Positions 19,167 through 27,359 of a DNA stretch of 64,000 bases are shown one piece after another. Source of the stretch: Eubacterium sp. Lineage in GTDB: Bacteria > Bacillota > Clostridia > Lachnospirales > Lachnospiraceae. The position numbers and the translations under genes are program-made. The first letter of the stretch is position 1. Every line of letters starts with the position of its first letter. The DNA is taken from the NCBI GenBank assembly GCA_017420535.1, contig JAFOIV010000078.1:1-64000 (forward strand), in the 5' to 3' direction. The notes beneath the pieces are model-generated. The model was not told where the DNA came from, made no database searches, and saw only the letters and a list, made by a program, of their open reading frames with translations.

Positions 19167-20682
19167 ACTGTTCTGCTCCCTCTACAACATCTCTTCCTTT
19201 AACTTTTTCTATAACAAACAATGTTAATATCATAAGTACTACAGCCACCGGAAGACAAATATAAGCATTCTTTACAAATCCAGTTATAATATAAGCTACA
19301 AATGAAACCCCTGCTACAGTAAGTGCATATGGCAGCTGTGTTGTAACATGATTTATATGATTACATTCTCCACCGGCTGATGCCATTATTGTAGTGTCTG
19401 AAATTGGTGAGCAATGGTCACCACATACTGCACCTGCAAGACAGGCAGAAATAGATACGATCATCATTGTGCCTGTTGGGAATACTCCAAGTACAATAGG
19501 TATAAGGATTCCAAAGGTTCCCCAGGAAGTTCCTGTTGAAAATGAAAGTCCCACTGCCACAACAAAGATTATAGCCGGAAGAAGCGACTGCATTCCTGCA
19601 GCTGATCCTGATACAAGATCTGCAACAAAGACCTTTGCTCCTAAAAGATTTGTCATTCCTGAAAGAGTCCATGCAAATGTAAGGATAAGGATTGGAGAAA
19701 CCATAGCCTTAAATCCATCCACAAGGCATGACATAAAATCACCAAAAGTGATTATATCTCTATACATATAATAGAAGAATGCAAATATAACAGCTATAAA
19801 TCCACCCATAGCAAGGCCGATAGATGCGTCTGCATCAGCGAAAGCTGTGATAAAGTCTACTCCATCAAAGAAGCCGCCTGTATAAACCATCGAAAAAACG
19901 CAGGCAACGATAAGTACTAAAACCGGAAGAAGAAGGTCTATTACTTTTCCATTAGGATTAACAAATTCCTCTTCCTGCTTTGAAATATGATCTTTTGTTG
20001 TAAAAAGATCACCCTTTATAGCATTTAATTCATGCTGTCTCATCTTACCATAATCAAGTTCTCTTACTATTACATAGACCATCATAACAAGAGTAAGAAG
20101 TGCATAATAGTTATATGGTATAGTCTCTATAAACGCCTGAAAACCATTTATCCCTGCTTCTTCAGGAACAGAAGAAGTTACCGCTGCCGCCCATGAAGAA
20201 ATAGGGGCAATGATACATATAGGAGCTGCAGTAGCATCGATTATGTATGCCAGCTTAGCTCTTGAAACTTTATGAGTATCTGTTACAGGTCTCATAACTG
20301 AACCAACTGTAAGACAGTTGAAGTAATCATCAACAAAGATAAGGATTCCTAAAAGCATTGTTGCCAGCTGAGCACCAGTTCTAGTCTTAATATGCTTTAC
20401 TGCCCATCTTCCGAAAGCCGCTGAGCCACCGGTCTTATTCATAAGTGCCACAAGAATTCCAAGAAGCACAAGGAATACGAGGATTCCAGCGTTTCCAGCA
20501 ATCTTTGTGAGCATTCCTCCGCCATTATCACCGGCATTAAAAAGAACAGTGTTAAGCGCAAGTTCCATATTTCCATTAGAATAAAGGATCGCTCCTGCCG
20601 CTATACCTACAAAAAGAGAAGAATAAACTTCTTTTGTTATAAGGGCTAAAGCTATGGCTACTAACGGTGGTAAAAGTGACAC
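19165..20682 (-). CDS. NhaC-family Na+/H+ antiporter, main ORF after a nonsense codon
   Basis: Membrane antiporter of the NhaC superfamily with about 11-12 spans. ILIFVDDYFNCLTVGSVMRPVTD and SSWAAAVTSSVPEEAG resemble the conserved ion-binding region, and SFSTGTSWGTFGI with CGDHCSPISDTT is the second one. The longest clean ORF starts at a GTG (20682) without a ribosome site. The same frame continues upstream through TAG (20704-20706) to a well-placed ATG at 20811. Family members usually begin with that upstream helix. The gene therefore looks like one reading frame broken by a single nonsense codon at position 36. Whether a shortened protein is made from an internal start is unknown. Confidence 0.75.
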   Translation of the reverse strand: MSLLPPLVAIALALITKEVYSSLFVGIAAGAILYSNGNMELALNTVLFNAGDNGGGMLTKIAGNAGILVFLVLLGILVALMNKTGGSAAFGRWAVKHIKTRTGAQLATMLLGILIFVDDYFNCLTVGSVMRPVTDTHKVSRAKLAYIIDATAAPICIIAPISSWAAAVTSSVPEEAGINGFQAFIETIPYNYYALLTLVMMVYVIVRELDYGKMRQHELNAIKGDLFTTKDHISKQEEEFVNPNGKVIDLLLPVLVLIVACVFSMVYTGGFFDGVDFITAFADADASIGLAMGGFIAVIFAFFYYMYRDIITFGDFMSCLVDGFKAMVSPILILTFAWTLSGMTNLLGAKVFVADLVSGSAAGMQSLLPAIIFVVAVGLSFSTGTSWGTFGILIPIVLGVFPTGTMMIVSISACLAGAVCGDHCSPISDTTIMASAGGECNHINHVTTQLPYALTVAGVSFVAYIITGFVKNAYICLPVAVVLMILTLFVIEKVKGRDVVEGAEQ

Positions 20683-20703
20683 AAATGTTGCATAGAATCT
20701 GCT

Positions 20704-20811
20704 CTAATAATCTTCTGGCAGATTTGCTACATCCATAGGATTTTTAATAGTATAGATCACCAATGCAATGATAAGCATAAGTATCATACTGATCGCTATT
20801 TTCTTTTTCAT
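20704..20811 (-). pseudogene. 5' fragment of the NhaC antiporter, ending at in-frame TAG
   Basis: A 35-codon ORF begins with MKKKIAISMI and holds one hydrophobic helix (5-21). Its ATG has GGAGG five bases upstream, an ideal site. It ends at TAG (20704-20706). Without that stop it would read straight into the antiporter (SRFYATFVSLLPPLVA), matching the usual N-terminal organisation. Alternatives are a sequencing error, readthrough, or a genuine small membrane peptide. Confidence 0.65.
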
Positions 20812-20838
20812 TTTTTCCTCCACACTTTTTAGATACTC

Positions 20839-21615
20839 TTATTTGTTTAGTTTTTTCTTCTGCTGTCTTCCTGTCATATCCACCAGCATTTTTCTTGGAA
20901 GGAATCTTCCTCCAAGGACAGCAGCCTTCATATATAACTTTGGAACTATGACACATTTTCCTTTAAACATTTCTGTAAGAGCTATCAGTGCGCAGTCCCT
21001 GGCAGAAATACCCGGAAGAGCAAATTCCACATCTGCCACTTCATTAAATTCTGTCTGAACAGGCCCAGGGCAAAGGCATGATACCTTAAGTCCTGAATCA
21101 ATGTCTCTAAGTTCGCTGCTAACAGCCTGTGTAAGGCTTGTAACATAAGCCTTCGAGGCGTAATAAGTTGCCATATATGGCCCTCCAGGAAAAAGTCCTG
21201 CAGATGAACCAACATTCATTATATAAGCTTCTTTCTCACTATACATCTTACGAGTCATTTTCTTAAAAAGGTAATGCATGGCTCTGCAGTTAAGATCCAG
21301 CATATCCATTTCCACTGAAAGCTCAGTCTTTAAAAATGAACCGCACTTTCCAAATCCAGCGTTATTTATAAATATTTCTACCGGAAGTTCTTTTATCTTT
21401 TCATATAATTCATCGCATCCGGAAATCTTAGAAAGATCAGCCTTCATAGTCTCACATTTTACATTGTAATGTTCTTTTATTTTTACGGCGATCTTATCAA
21501 GTCTGTCTTTTCTTCTTGCAACGATAAAAAGGTTATAACCCATAGCTGCAAGGATCTTTGTCATTTCAAGTCCAATACCACTGCTAGCCCCTGTTACAAC
21601 AGCATATTTGCTCAT
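20839..21615 (-). CDS. Short-chain dehydrogenase/reductase
   Basis: Classical SDR of 258 residues. The nucleotide-binding TGASSGIG is at 8-15, NNAG at 84-87, and the catalytic Ser is at 137/138 with YYASK at 151-155. The RRK at positions 34-36 after the second strand favours NADP(H). It resembles the YqjQ/DltE branch of general oxidoreductases; the substrate cannot be inferred. It lies 27 bp upstream of the antiporter fragment and has AAGGAAG before its ATG, so the two may be co-transcribed. Confidence 0.9.
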   Translation of the reverse strand: MSKYAVVTGASSGIGLEMTKILAAMGYNLFIVARRKDRLDKIAVKIKEHYNVKCETMKADLSKISGCDELYEKIKELPVEIFINNAGFGKCGSFLKTELSVEMDMLDLNCRAMHYLFKKMTRKMYSEKEAYIMNVGSSAGLFPGGPYMATYYASKAYVTSLTQAVSSELRDIDSGLKVSCLCPGPVQTEFNEVADVEFALPGISARDCALIALTEMFKGKCVIVPKLYMKAAVLGGRFLPRKMLVDMTGRQQKKKLNK

Positions 21616-21715
21616 AGTTTCTTCCTTTCAGACAGTTTTTTCATTAAAAATGTAGGCACAAATCTGCGCCTACATAATTATACAATATTCTCTGTGAAAC
21701 AAAAATGAAATTTTA

Positions 21716-22525
21716 CTACTGTGCATCGTTAGTTGCTTCAGAATCAGCAGCACCTTCAGCATACTTTGCAGATATTGCATCAATAGTTCCATCTTCCTTC
21801 ATCTTCTTTATTGAAGCATTTACCATCTCAAGTGTCTTTGTATCACCCTTCTTTACAGCAATACCATATTCTTCTGAAGCAAATGCATCATCATCCTCAA
21901 CGATCTTTAATGATGGATTATCTTTGATGTACTGATTTGCTGTAGCTGAATCGATAACTACAACATCACACTTCTCATTAACAAGTTCCTGGATAGCTTC
22001 TGTACCCTTCTTAAACGCTGACATTGTGTCCTTATAACCAAGGTTTTCAACTTCAATCTGTCCTGTATATCCCTGAACTACTGCGATTTTCTTTCCCTTC
22101 ATATCAGTAGCTTTTTTAATGTCATTGTTATCACCTCTTACGATCATAACCTGCTTTGCTACATAATATGGTTCTGAGAAATCAACTGACTTCTTTCTAT
22201 CTTCTGTAATAGTCATACCTGCGATAGCACATGAGATCTGACCATTTGAAAGAGCAACTGTAAGAGAATCAAACTCCATGTTGTTGATCTCAACCTTCAT
22301 ACCGTTGTCTTCAGCTACTTTTTTGATTATCTCTATATCAATACCAGCATATTTATCAACTACGCCTCCAGAAACTGATACAAATTCAAATGGAGGGAAT
22401 TCTGCATTTGTTCCAACCACTAACTTGTTTGTATCCTGCTTCTTGCCACATCCAGCAAGTGAAAGGCTTGCAAAACACATTACACTAAGAGTAACAATAA
22501 ATTTCTTTAACTTCATCATTTTCAT
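21716..22525 (-). CDS. Amino-acid ABC transporter substrate-binding lipoprotein
   Basis: Family 3 solute-binding protein of 269 residues. The lipoprotein signal ends in a lipobox LSLAGC (Cys at residue 26). The mature part shows GTNAEFPPFEF, YAGIDIEIIK and the DGTIDAISAKY end typical of polar amino-acid binders. It is the last gene of a permease - ATPase - binding protein operon. The exact amino acid is not readable. Start at 22525 behind GGGAGG. Confidence 0.93.
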   Translation of the reverse strand: MKMMKLKKFIVTLSVMCFASLSLAGCGKKQDTNKLVVGTNAEFPPFEFVSVSGGVVDKYAGIDIEIIKKVAEDNGMKVEINNMEFDSLTVALSNGQISCAIAGMTITEDRKKSVDFSEPYYVAKQVMIVRGDNNDIKKATDMKGKKIAVVQGYTGQIEVENLGYKDTMSAFKKGTEAIQELVNEKCDVVVIDSATANQYIKDNPSLKIVEDDDAFASEEYGIAVKKGDTKTLEMVNASIKKMKEDGTIDAISAKYAEGAADSEATNDAQ

Positions 22526-22545
22526 ATTCCTCCCTGGATAATATA

Positions 22546-23421
22546 TTAAAGAACCTTACTAAAGAATCTCTTGGTTCTTTCATTCTTTGGATTAGCAAAT
22601 ACTTCCTTTGGATCTCCGCTTTCAGCAACAACACCTTCATCAATGAATAAAAGTCTTGTTCCTACTTCTCTTGCAAAGCCCATTTCATGAGTAACAACAA
22701 CCATTGTCATTCCCTGTTCCGCAAGATCTTTCATAACATCAAGTACTTCTCCTACCATTTCAGGATCAAGTGCTGAAGTTGGCTCATCAAAAAGCATGAT
22801 CTCCGGATCCATGCAAAGCGCTCTGGCTATGGCAACTCTCTGCTTCTGTCCACCTGAAAGCTGTGATGGATAATCAGCGGCTCTGTCTTTAAGTCCTACT
22901 TTATCAAGTAATTCAAGGCCTTTTTTCTTAGCCTCCTCCACTGACATCTTATGGAGTTTAACAGGAGCAAGTATCACATTTTCAAGTATGGTCTTATGAG
23001 GGAAAAGATTGAACTGCTGGAATACCATTCCCATCTTTTGTCTTACAAGATTAACATCTTCTTCAGCTTCCCATTCTGCTTTCTTTAATTTTTGCTCCTC
23101 TTTAGAAAGAGTCTTTAATATCTCTTTACGTTCTTTAAGGCAGGCCTTTTTTTCCTCTTTAGCTGCCTTCTTTTCTGCCTTAGTTAAAACAGCATCCTCC
23201 GGTCTGATCCATTTATTAATGCACTGTCCATCAATATAGATTTCTCCCTTATCAGGAATCTCTAAGAGATTGAGGCATCTAAGGAATGTACTCTTTCCTG
23301 ATCCTGATGGTCCAATAACAACCACAACCTCACCTTTAGATACATGCTCATTTATACCTTTTAATACTTCTTTTCCTCCAAAATTCTTATGGAGGTTCTT
23401 AACTTCTATCATTGCTGACAT
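22546..23421 (-). CDS. Polar amino-acid ABC transporter ATPase with charged insertion
   Basis: GlnQ-type ATPase energising the import system encoded on both sides. Walker [10 protein letters not shown] is at 37-45, the Q loop [11 protein letters not shown] at 132-142, signature LSGGQKQR and Walker [15 protein letters not shown] follow. At 291 residues it is about 50 longer than usual. The extra segment (about 71-122) is a Lys/Glu-rich, probably coiled-coil insertion between Walker A and the Q loop. Homologues go directly from the IDG turn to RQKMGMVFQ. The permease stop is 6 bp upstream of its start. Confidence 0.93.
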   Translation of the reverse strand: MSAMIEVKNLHKNFGGKEVLKGINEHVSKGEVVVVIGPSGSGKSTFLRCLNLLEIPDKGEIYIDGQCINKWIRPEDAVLTKAEKKAAKEEKKACLKERKEILKTLSKEEQKLKKAEWEAEEDVNLVRQKMGMVFQQFNLFPHKTILENVILAPVKLHKMSVEEAKKKGLELLDKVGLKDRAADYPSQLSGGQKQRVAIARALCMDPEIMLFDEPTSALDPEMVGEVLDVMKDLAEQGMTMVVVTHEMGFAREVGTRLLFIDEGVVAESGDPKEVFANPKNERTKRFFSKVL

Positions 23422-23427
23422 ATCAAC

Positions 23428-24138
23428 TTACCTCTGTTCTGATTTTCTAAGACGTGCCTCAAGCACTCCAAGTAATACAATAAGAATCTTGATTATAATA
23501 AAGTAAATAACTGCTGTACCCAAAAGTGGCATATAAGCAAGATATGTAGCAGACTTAATAAAGTCACCTGCCTTCTGGATATCTACAAGACCTACATAAC
23601 CTACGATGGCAGTCTCTTTGATAAGTGTTATGAACTCATTACAAAGTGCCGGAAATATATTCTTTACCGCCTGTGGAATGACTATATCTGTCATGGTCTG
23701 TTTCTGAGAAAGCCCCAGTGAACGACCAGCTTCAGTCTGTCCTTTATCTATAGAAAGGATTCCTGCTCTTATTATCTCAGATACATAGGCACCTGAATTA
23801 ATACCAAAAGCTATGGAAGCTATTATCCATTTAGGCCAGTCAATCTTTGCAAATATTACAAAGTAAATGATCATAAGCTGCGTTACTGATGGTGTACCTC
23901 TTATGATATCTGTATATACCTTACCTAATATCCTTAAGCCCTTTTTCTTTGAAAGATTGCAAAGAGCAATAAGAAGTCCTATCATAAGTCCGATTATTAC
24001 TGAAACTAATGAAATGAGGATTGTGATCTTAATACCCTCAAGAAGCATAAGATATCTCTTATCCTCTATAAAACTTCTAGTGAAATCAACACATATGCCG
24101 CTCCACCAAGTTTTAAACCACGCTGTGATTGCGTCCAT
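23428..24138 (-). CDS. Polar amino-acid ABC transporter permease
   Basis: HisM/GlnP-type permease of 236 residues with about five transmembrane segments. The N-terminal GIKITILISLVSVIIGLMIG is family-typical, as is the cytoplasmic EAGRSLGLSQKQTMTDIVIPQA loop that docks on the ATPase. It is the first gene of the operon and probably acts as a homodimer, because no second permease gene is present. Confidence 0.93.
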   Translation of the reverse strand: MDAITAWFKTWWSGICVDFTRSFIEDKRYLMLLEGIKITILISLVSVIIGLMIGLLIALCNLSKKKGLRILGKVYTDIIRGTPSVTQLMIIYFVIFAKIDWPKWIIASIAFGINSGAYVSEIIRAGILSIDKGQTEAGRSLGLSQKQTMTDIVIPQAVKNIFPALCNEFITLIKETAIVGYVGLVDIQKAGDFIKSATYLAYMPLLGTAVIYFIIIKILIVLLGVLEARLRKSEQR

Positions 24139-24210
24139 AAATTAATAAATCTCCTTGTTACTAAAGTAATGTAGTTTTATTACCACGTTTTCAGATTCTA
24201 CCACATAAAA

Positions 24211-24298
24211 ATGCATTAATAAAGCATATTATGCATAAAAAGTCGAAAAAGTTACATTTTTATAAACATTTTATGCATATATACATATATTAATGCAT
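24211..24298. promoter_or_regulatory. Paired ATGCAT motifs upstream of the amino-acid importer
   Basis: Four ATGCAT palindromes occur as two equal modules, each with 20-bp centre spacing: 24211-24216 with 24231-24236, and 24273-24278 with 24293-24298. Each module reads ATGCAT-N14-ATGCAT. They lie 73-160 bp upstream of the permease start. This geometry resembles operators for a dimeric or multimeric regulator such as an ArgR-type protein, but the regulator is not identified. A minus-strand TAGAAT (possible -10) lies at about 24197-24202. Confidence 0.4.
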
Positions 24299-24362
24299 AT
24301 TACTATAATTTATCCTATTTAAATAAGAGCAAAATTACGCTAAAAACATACTTTTTTTACCA

Positions 24363-25199
24363 TCAATAGTCAACCGAATAAAGCATAAGCCCCTGAGGCA
24401 TGGCCGTATGTCCCGCTTTTTTTCTATTTTTCGCAGCAAGTATGCTTTCCATATCCCCTTCTTCTATCTTTCCAAGACCAATATCCAGAAGGGTTCCTGT
24501 CATTATCCTAACCATATTCTGAAGAAATCCATTTCCATGATATATAAATCTTATATAACCATCTTTTTCCTCTATATCAATGGAATATATTCTCCTAATA
24601 GTAGATTTCTTCATATGCGAATTACCGCAAAAAGATTTAAAATCGTGCTCTCCCTTAAGAAATGCAGCAGCTCTTCTCATCTTTTCAATATCAGGTTTAG
24701 CATATAAGATATTTACATACTTTCTGTCAAAAATGGGTTTTGATTCTCCTGCATAGCAGGTATATATATATGTTTTCCCTTTTGCATTAAACCTGCTGTG
24801 AAAATTATCATCCATTAAATATATCTCATCTATTGCTATATCATCCGGAAGATATTTATTCATATAGCCCTTTATCTCTGAAAGACTCATCTCAGTATCA
24901 ATTATGAAGTTAGCGGCCATTGCTCTTGCTGATACTCCCGCATCTGTTCTGCCAGCCCCTATGACCGTAGGTATCTTAAAATCTATCCCGTTTATCCTCT
25001 GGTCATCAAAACTTCCTGTTATATCATTTAAAGACTCTTTGGATATAAAAGGCTCATCCTTATATTCCTCTTTTATAAGCATACGATATAATACATTTTC
25101 AAGCTTACCCTGAATTGTAAGAGCCTTATTCTTTTGATGTTCCCAGCCAAAAAACCTTGTCCCGTCATAGGAAAGGATTATCTTAATATTTTTCTTCAT
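24363..25199 (-). CDS. truA: tRNA pseudouridine synthase A
   Basis: Isomerises uridine 38-40 in the tRNA anticodon arm. 278 residues. The catalytic Asp is D86 in GAGRTDAGV (81-89), and RFNAKGKTYIY and FHGNGF-like segments are conserved. Compared with typical TruA there is an additional loop at about 44-78 between the first strands and the catalytic motif. The ATG lies 17 bp inside the upstream VanZ gene, so the two are coupled. Confidence 0.94.
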   Translation of the reverse strand: MKKNIKIILSYDGTRFFGWEHQKNKALTIQGKLENVLYRMLIKEEYKDEPFISKESLNDITGSFDDQRINGIDFKIPTVIGAGRTDAGVSARAMAANFIIDTEMSLSEIKGYMNKYLPDDIAIDEIYLMDDNFHSRFNAKGKTYIYTCYAGESKPIFDRKYVNILYAKPDIEKMRRAAAFLKGEHDFKSFCGNSHMKKSTIRRIYSIDIEEKDGYIRFIYHGNGFLQNMVRIMTGTLLDIGLGKIEEGDMESILAAKNRKKAGHTAMPQGLMLYSVDY

Positions 25200-25683
25200 A
25201 TTTCTTCTTTTTCTTTAACTTTGTCAAACAAATAATAGTTACTACCGTTATCCCCAACAGTGCTCCCGAAGAATCTATAAGTACATCTGTAAGTCTTCCT
25301 GCTCTTCCCGGAACAAAGGTCTGATGAAATTCATCCGTCCCTGCATAAATTGCTGTAATAACGAAACTGATAAATCCACTTATCAAAATGTTTCTTTTAT
25401 CTTTACTTTCTTTCTTTGGATAAAGTGTTCCCAGCACAAAGAGTCCCAGAATCATATATTCTGTAAAATGTGCAGTCTTTCTCACCGGATGATCTATCTT
25501 TTCAGCAAATTCATACTGTTTTTCATAACTCATATCATCGAATCCCGGGACAAATATATGACCGATTGCCATCCCCACCCCTACTGAGTCCTCCTCTGAC
25601 TCATTTGAATCTCTTGATGAAAAGCCGAAAATGATCCCCATTGTAAGTAGTGTTAAAATAAAAAATATAATTTGTCTTTTCAT
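25183..25683 (-). CDS. VanZ family membrane protein
   Basis: 166 residues with four or five transmembrane spans. The VanZ signature is visible as PVRKTAHFTEYMILG, then GTDEFHQTFVPGRAGRLTDVLIDSSG. VanZ-like proteins are broadly distributed. Some give teicoplanin resistance, but most have no assigned role, and I would not infer resistance here. It overlaps truA by 17 bp and is divergent from the DUF6062 gene across a 64-bp gap. Confidence 0.9.
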   Translation of the reverse strand: MKRQIIFFILTLLTMGIIFGFSSRDSNESEEDSVGVGMAIGHIFVPGFDDMSYEKQYEFAEKIDHPVRKTAHFTEYMILGLFVLGTLYPKKESKDKRNILISGFISFVITAIYAGTDEFHQTFVPGRAGRLTDVLIDSSGALLGITVVTIICLTKLKKKKKYEEKY

Positions 25684-25747
25684 AGCTACCTATTTTATTA
25701 TGTATATATATCAAAGTCAAAATCTAAATCAAATTAGGAGATATTAT

Positions 25748-26476
25748 ATGGCAGAACAACTTTATACCATTCCTGTTAATGACGCTTTTCTTTCAGACTG
25801 TGAGTGTCCTCTATGCCTTCTTTATAAGGACTTAGAGGAAAATGCCATTGAATTCACTATGGGACCAAGTTATATGGAAGACGATAATAGAGAAATTACC
25901 GACCGTCTCGGTTTCTGTCCAGACCATATAAAAATGATGTACCAGAGAAAGAACCGTCTTGGCCTTGCTTTAATGATGAATACTCATATGAATAAAGTAA
26001 TAAAGGATCTAAAGACTATCTCTTCCAAAGATAAACCTAAAAAGAAACCTCTTATTGGTAAGAAACCCCAGAGTCCTGTAACTGATTATATAAACAATCT
26101 AGAATCCACCTGTTTTGTATGTCAAAGGATAAAACCGGTATTTGAAAGATATATAGATACCATTTTTCATATGTATAAAAAAGATCCTGAATTTAAGGAA
26201 AAGTTTAAAAAAGTAAAAGGGTTCTGTACTTATCACTATGGTCTTCTTTATGATAACGCCTTATCCTATCTTTCTCAAAATGAGATAAATGAATTCATCC
26301 CATCTTTAAATGAAGTTTATTTTAATGGAATGGACAGAGTTAACGGCGATGTGTCCTGGTTCATAGATAAATATGATTATAGAAATCAGAATGCCCCATG
26401 GAAGAATTCCAAGGATGCTCTGCCTCGTGGAATAATCAAGATCGACCATATTATAATTGAAGAAGAAAATAACTAA
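25748..26476 (+). CDS. DUF6062 family Cys-rich protein
   Basis: 242 residues, recognised as DUF6062 (function unknown). Two similar halves each hold a Cys pair and a CxxH: Cys18/20/23 with CPDH (57-60), and Cys122/125 with CTYH (160-163). The pattern suggests one or two bound zinc ions or another metal. The start is the ATG at 25748 behind TTAGGAG; an upstream in-frame start at 25631 would add a hydrophobic stretch but has no ribosome site and overlaps VanZ. It stands alone, convergent with the DUF4304-like gene. Confidence 0.8.
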   Translation: MAEQLYTIPVNDAFLSDCECPLCLLYKDLEENAIEFTMGPSYMEDDNREITDRLGFCPDHIKMMYQRKNRLGLALMMNTHMNKVIKDLKTISSKDKPKKKPLIGKKPQSPVTDYINNLESTCFVCQRIKPVFERYIDTIFHMYKKDPEFKEKFKKVKGFCTYHYGLLYDNALSYLSQNEINEFIPSLNEVYFNGMDRVNGDVSWFIDKYDYRNQNAPWKNSKDALPRGIIKIDHIIIEEENN

Positions 26477-26477
26477 A

Positions 26478-26538
26478 AAACTCGTCACTGTTTATTAACT
26501 ACCGTAAGGTTCATGTTGATATAACCAGTGACGAGTTT
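26478..26538. terminator. Long bidirectional terminator hairpin
   Basis: AAACTCGTCACTG (26478-26490) pairs perfectly with CAGTGACGAGTTT (26526-26538). The loop itself continues with TATTAAC/GTTGATA and ACC-GTAA-GGT, making one long imperfect stem. It separates the converging DUF6062 and DUF4304-like genes. Confidence 0.75.
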
Positions 26539-26558
26539 ATATTTAATATTTTGTTTAA

Positions 26559-27341
26559 CTAGATAACCTTATATTCCTTTAACATCTTAAGATTATCCTC
26601 TTTTCTTTGCTGAAGAGTTTTCATTCCTTCGTTATACAATTCTTCATCAGCTTGGAAATTTTTTCTATTTGTTACAAAACGTTCCTCACATCCATTATAT
26701 AACTCTTTTTTATAAAATTCTTTATCATACTCATCCTCTATCAGTTCCACGTCTTTTTTCATATCAGAAAAACATTTTTCAATTAATGCAGCATCAAATT
26801 CCCTTCTAGCATAATAAAGCCCTTCTTCATCTGAAAAACTGTCGGATAAAAGGTCGGAAAACGTCACATTAAATCCTCCATTATGTTTCATAAAAAATTC
26901 TAACGTGCTTTCCATATCTGTATACTTATCAAGCTGTTCAATAATAAATTTAGCCTCAATTAAAGACTTCTCCAATGCCATTTGCATCGTCTCTTCAGTA
27001 TACTTAAAATCATAAAACTTCCTTTTTTTTATAGAAATACGATAATAGTGATCTTTTAATTCTTCCATAGTTGTATTACATTTTAAACAATAAGAATTAC
27101 TATCTGGAGTAACATCAAACCTTATTCTTTTTCTATATATAGAAGCTATTCCACAATTTAATTCAAAGCTCTTATATCCTGGAGTGTTAGTTCTTACTCC
27201 TCTATAAGTTATTATATGAACTATCTCCCCATTCACAAGTCTTGCAAAATAAGGTTGAGGTCCTTTGACCTTTTTAAACCCATAAGGATCAAGCTTTTCT
27301 TTATAGAATTTTACAAATTCACTTTTAAAAGACTTTGCCAT
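26559..27341 (-). CDS. DUF4304-like protein downstream of the RTX gene
   Basis: 260-residue soluble protein. The N-terminal half (FVKFYKEKLDPYGFKKV, then a strand-rich stretch up to RKRIRFDV) resembles DUF4304. The C-terminal half is helical and highly charged (Glu/Lys). There is no signal peptide, so it should stay in the cytoplasm. It lies 18 bp after the secreted RTX-protein gene in the same direction. A small cytosolic protein just behind a large secreted one is the usual order for effector and immunity pairs; that role is inference. Base composition is AT rich like its partner. Confidence 0.7.
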   Translation of the reverse strand: MAKSFKSEFVKFYKEKLDPYGFKKVKGPQPYFARLVNGEIVHIITYRGVRTNTPGYKSFELNCGIASIYRKRIRFDVTPDSNSYCLKCNTTMEELKDHYYRISIKKRKFYDFKYTEETMQMALEKSLIEAKFIIEQLDKYTDMESTLEFFMKHNGGFNVTFSDLLSDSFSDEEGLYYARREFDAALIEKCFSDMKKDVELIEDEYDKEFYKKELYNGCEERFVTNRKNFQADEELYNEGMKTLQQRKEDNLKMLKEYKVI

Positions 27342-27359
27342 AAATATTCCTTTCTTCGT

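Noticed and set aside
20744..20956. 70-codon ORF overlapping the SDR 3' end and the antiporter 5' fragment
   Set aside because: It is out of frame with both genes, has no ribosome site and has a composition unlike a protein; it is a shadow ORF.
25183..25683. VanZ protein as a glycopeptide-resistance gene
   Set aside because: No vanHAX or vanRS genes are nearby and the gene is coupled to truA; VanZ-like proteins are common without resistance.
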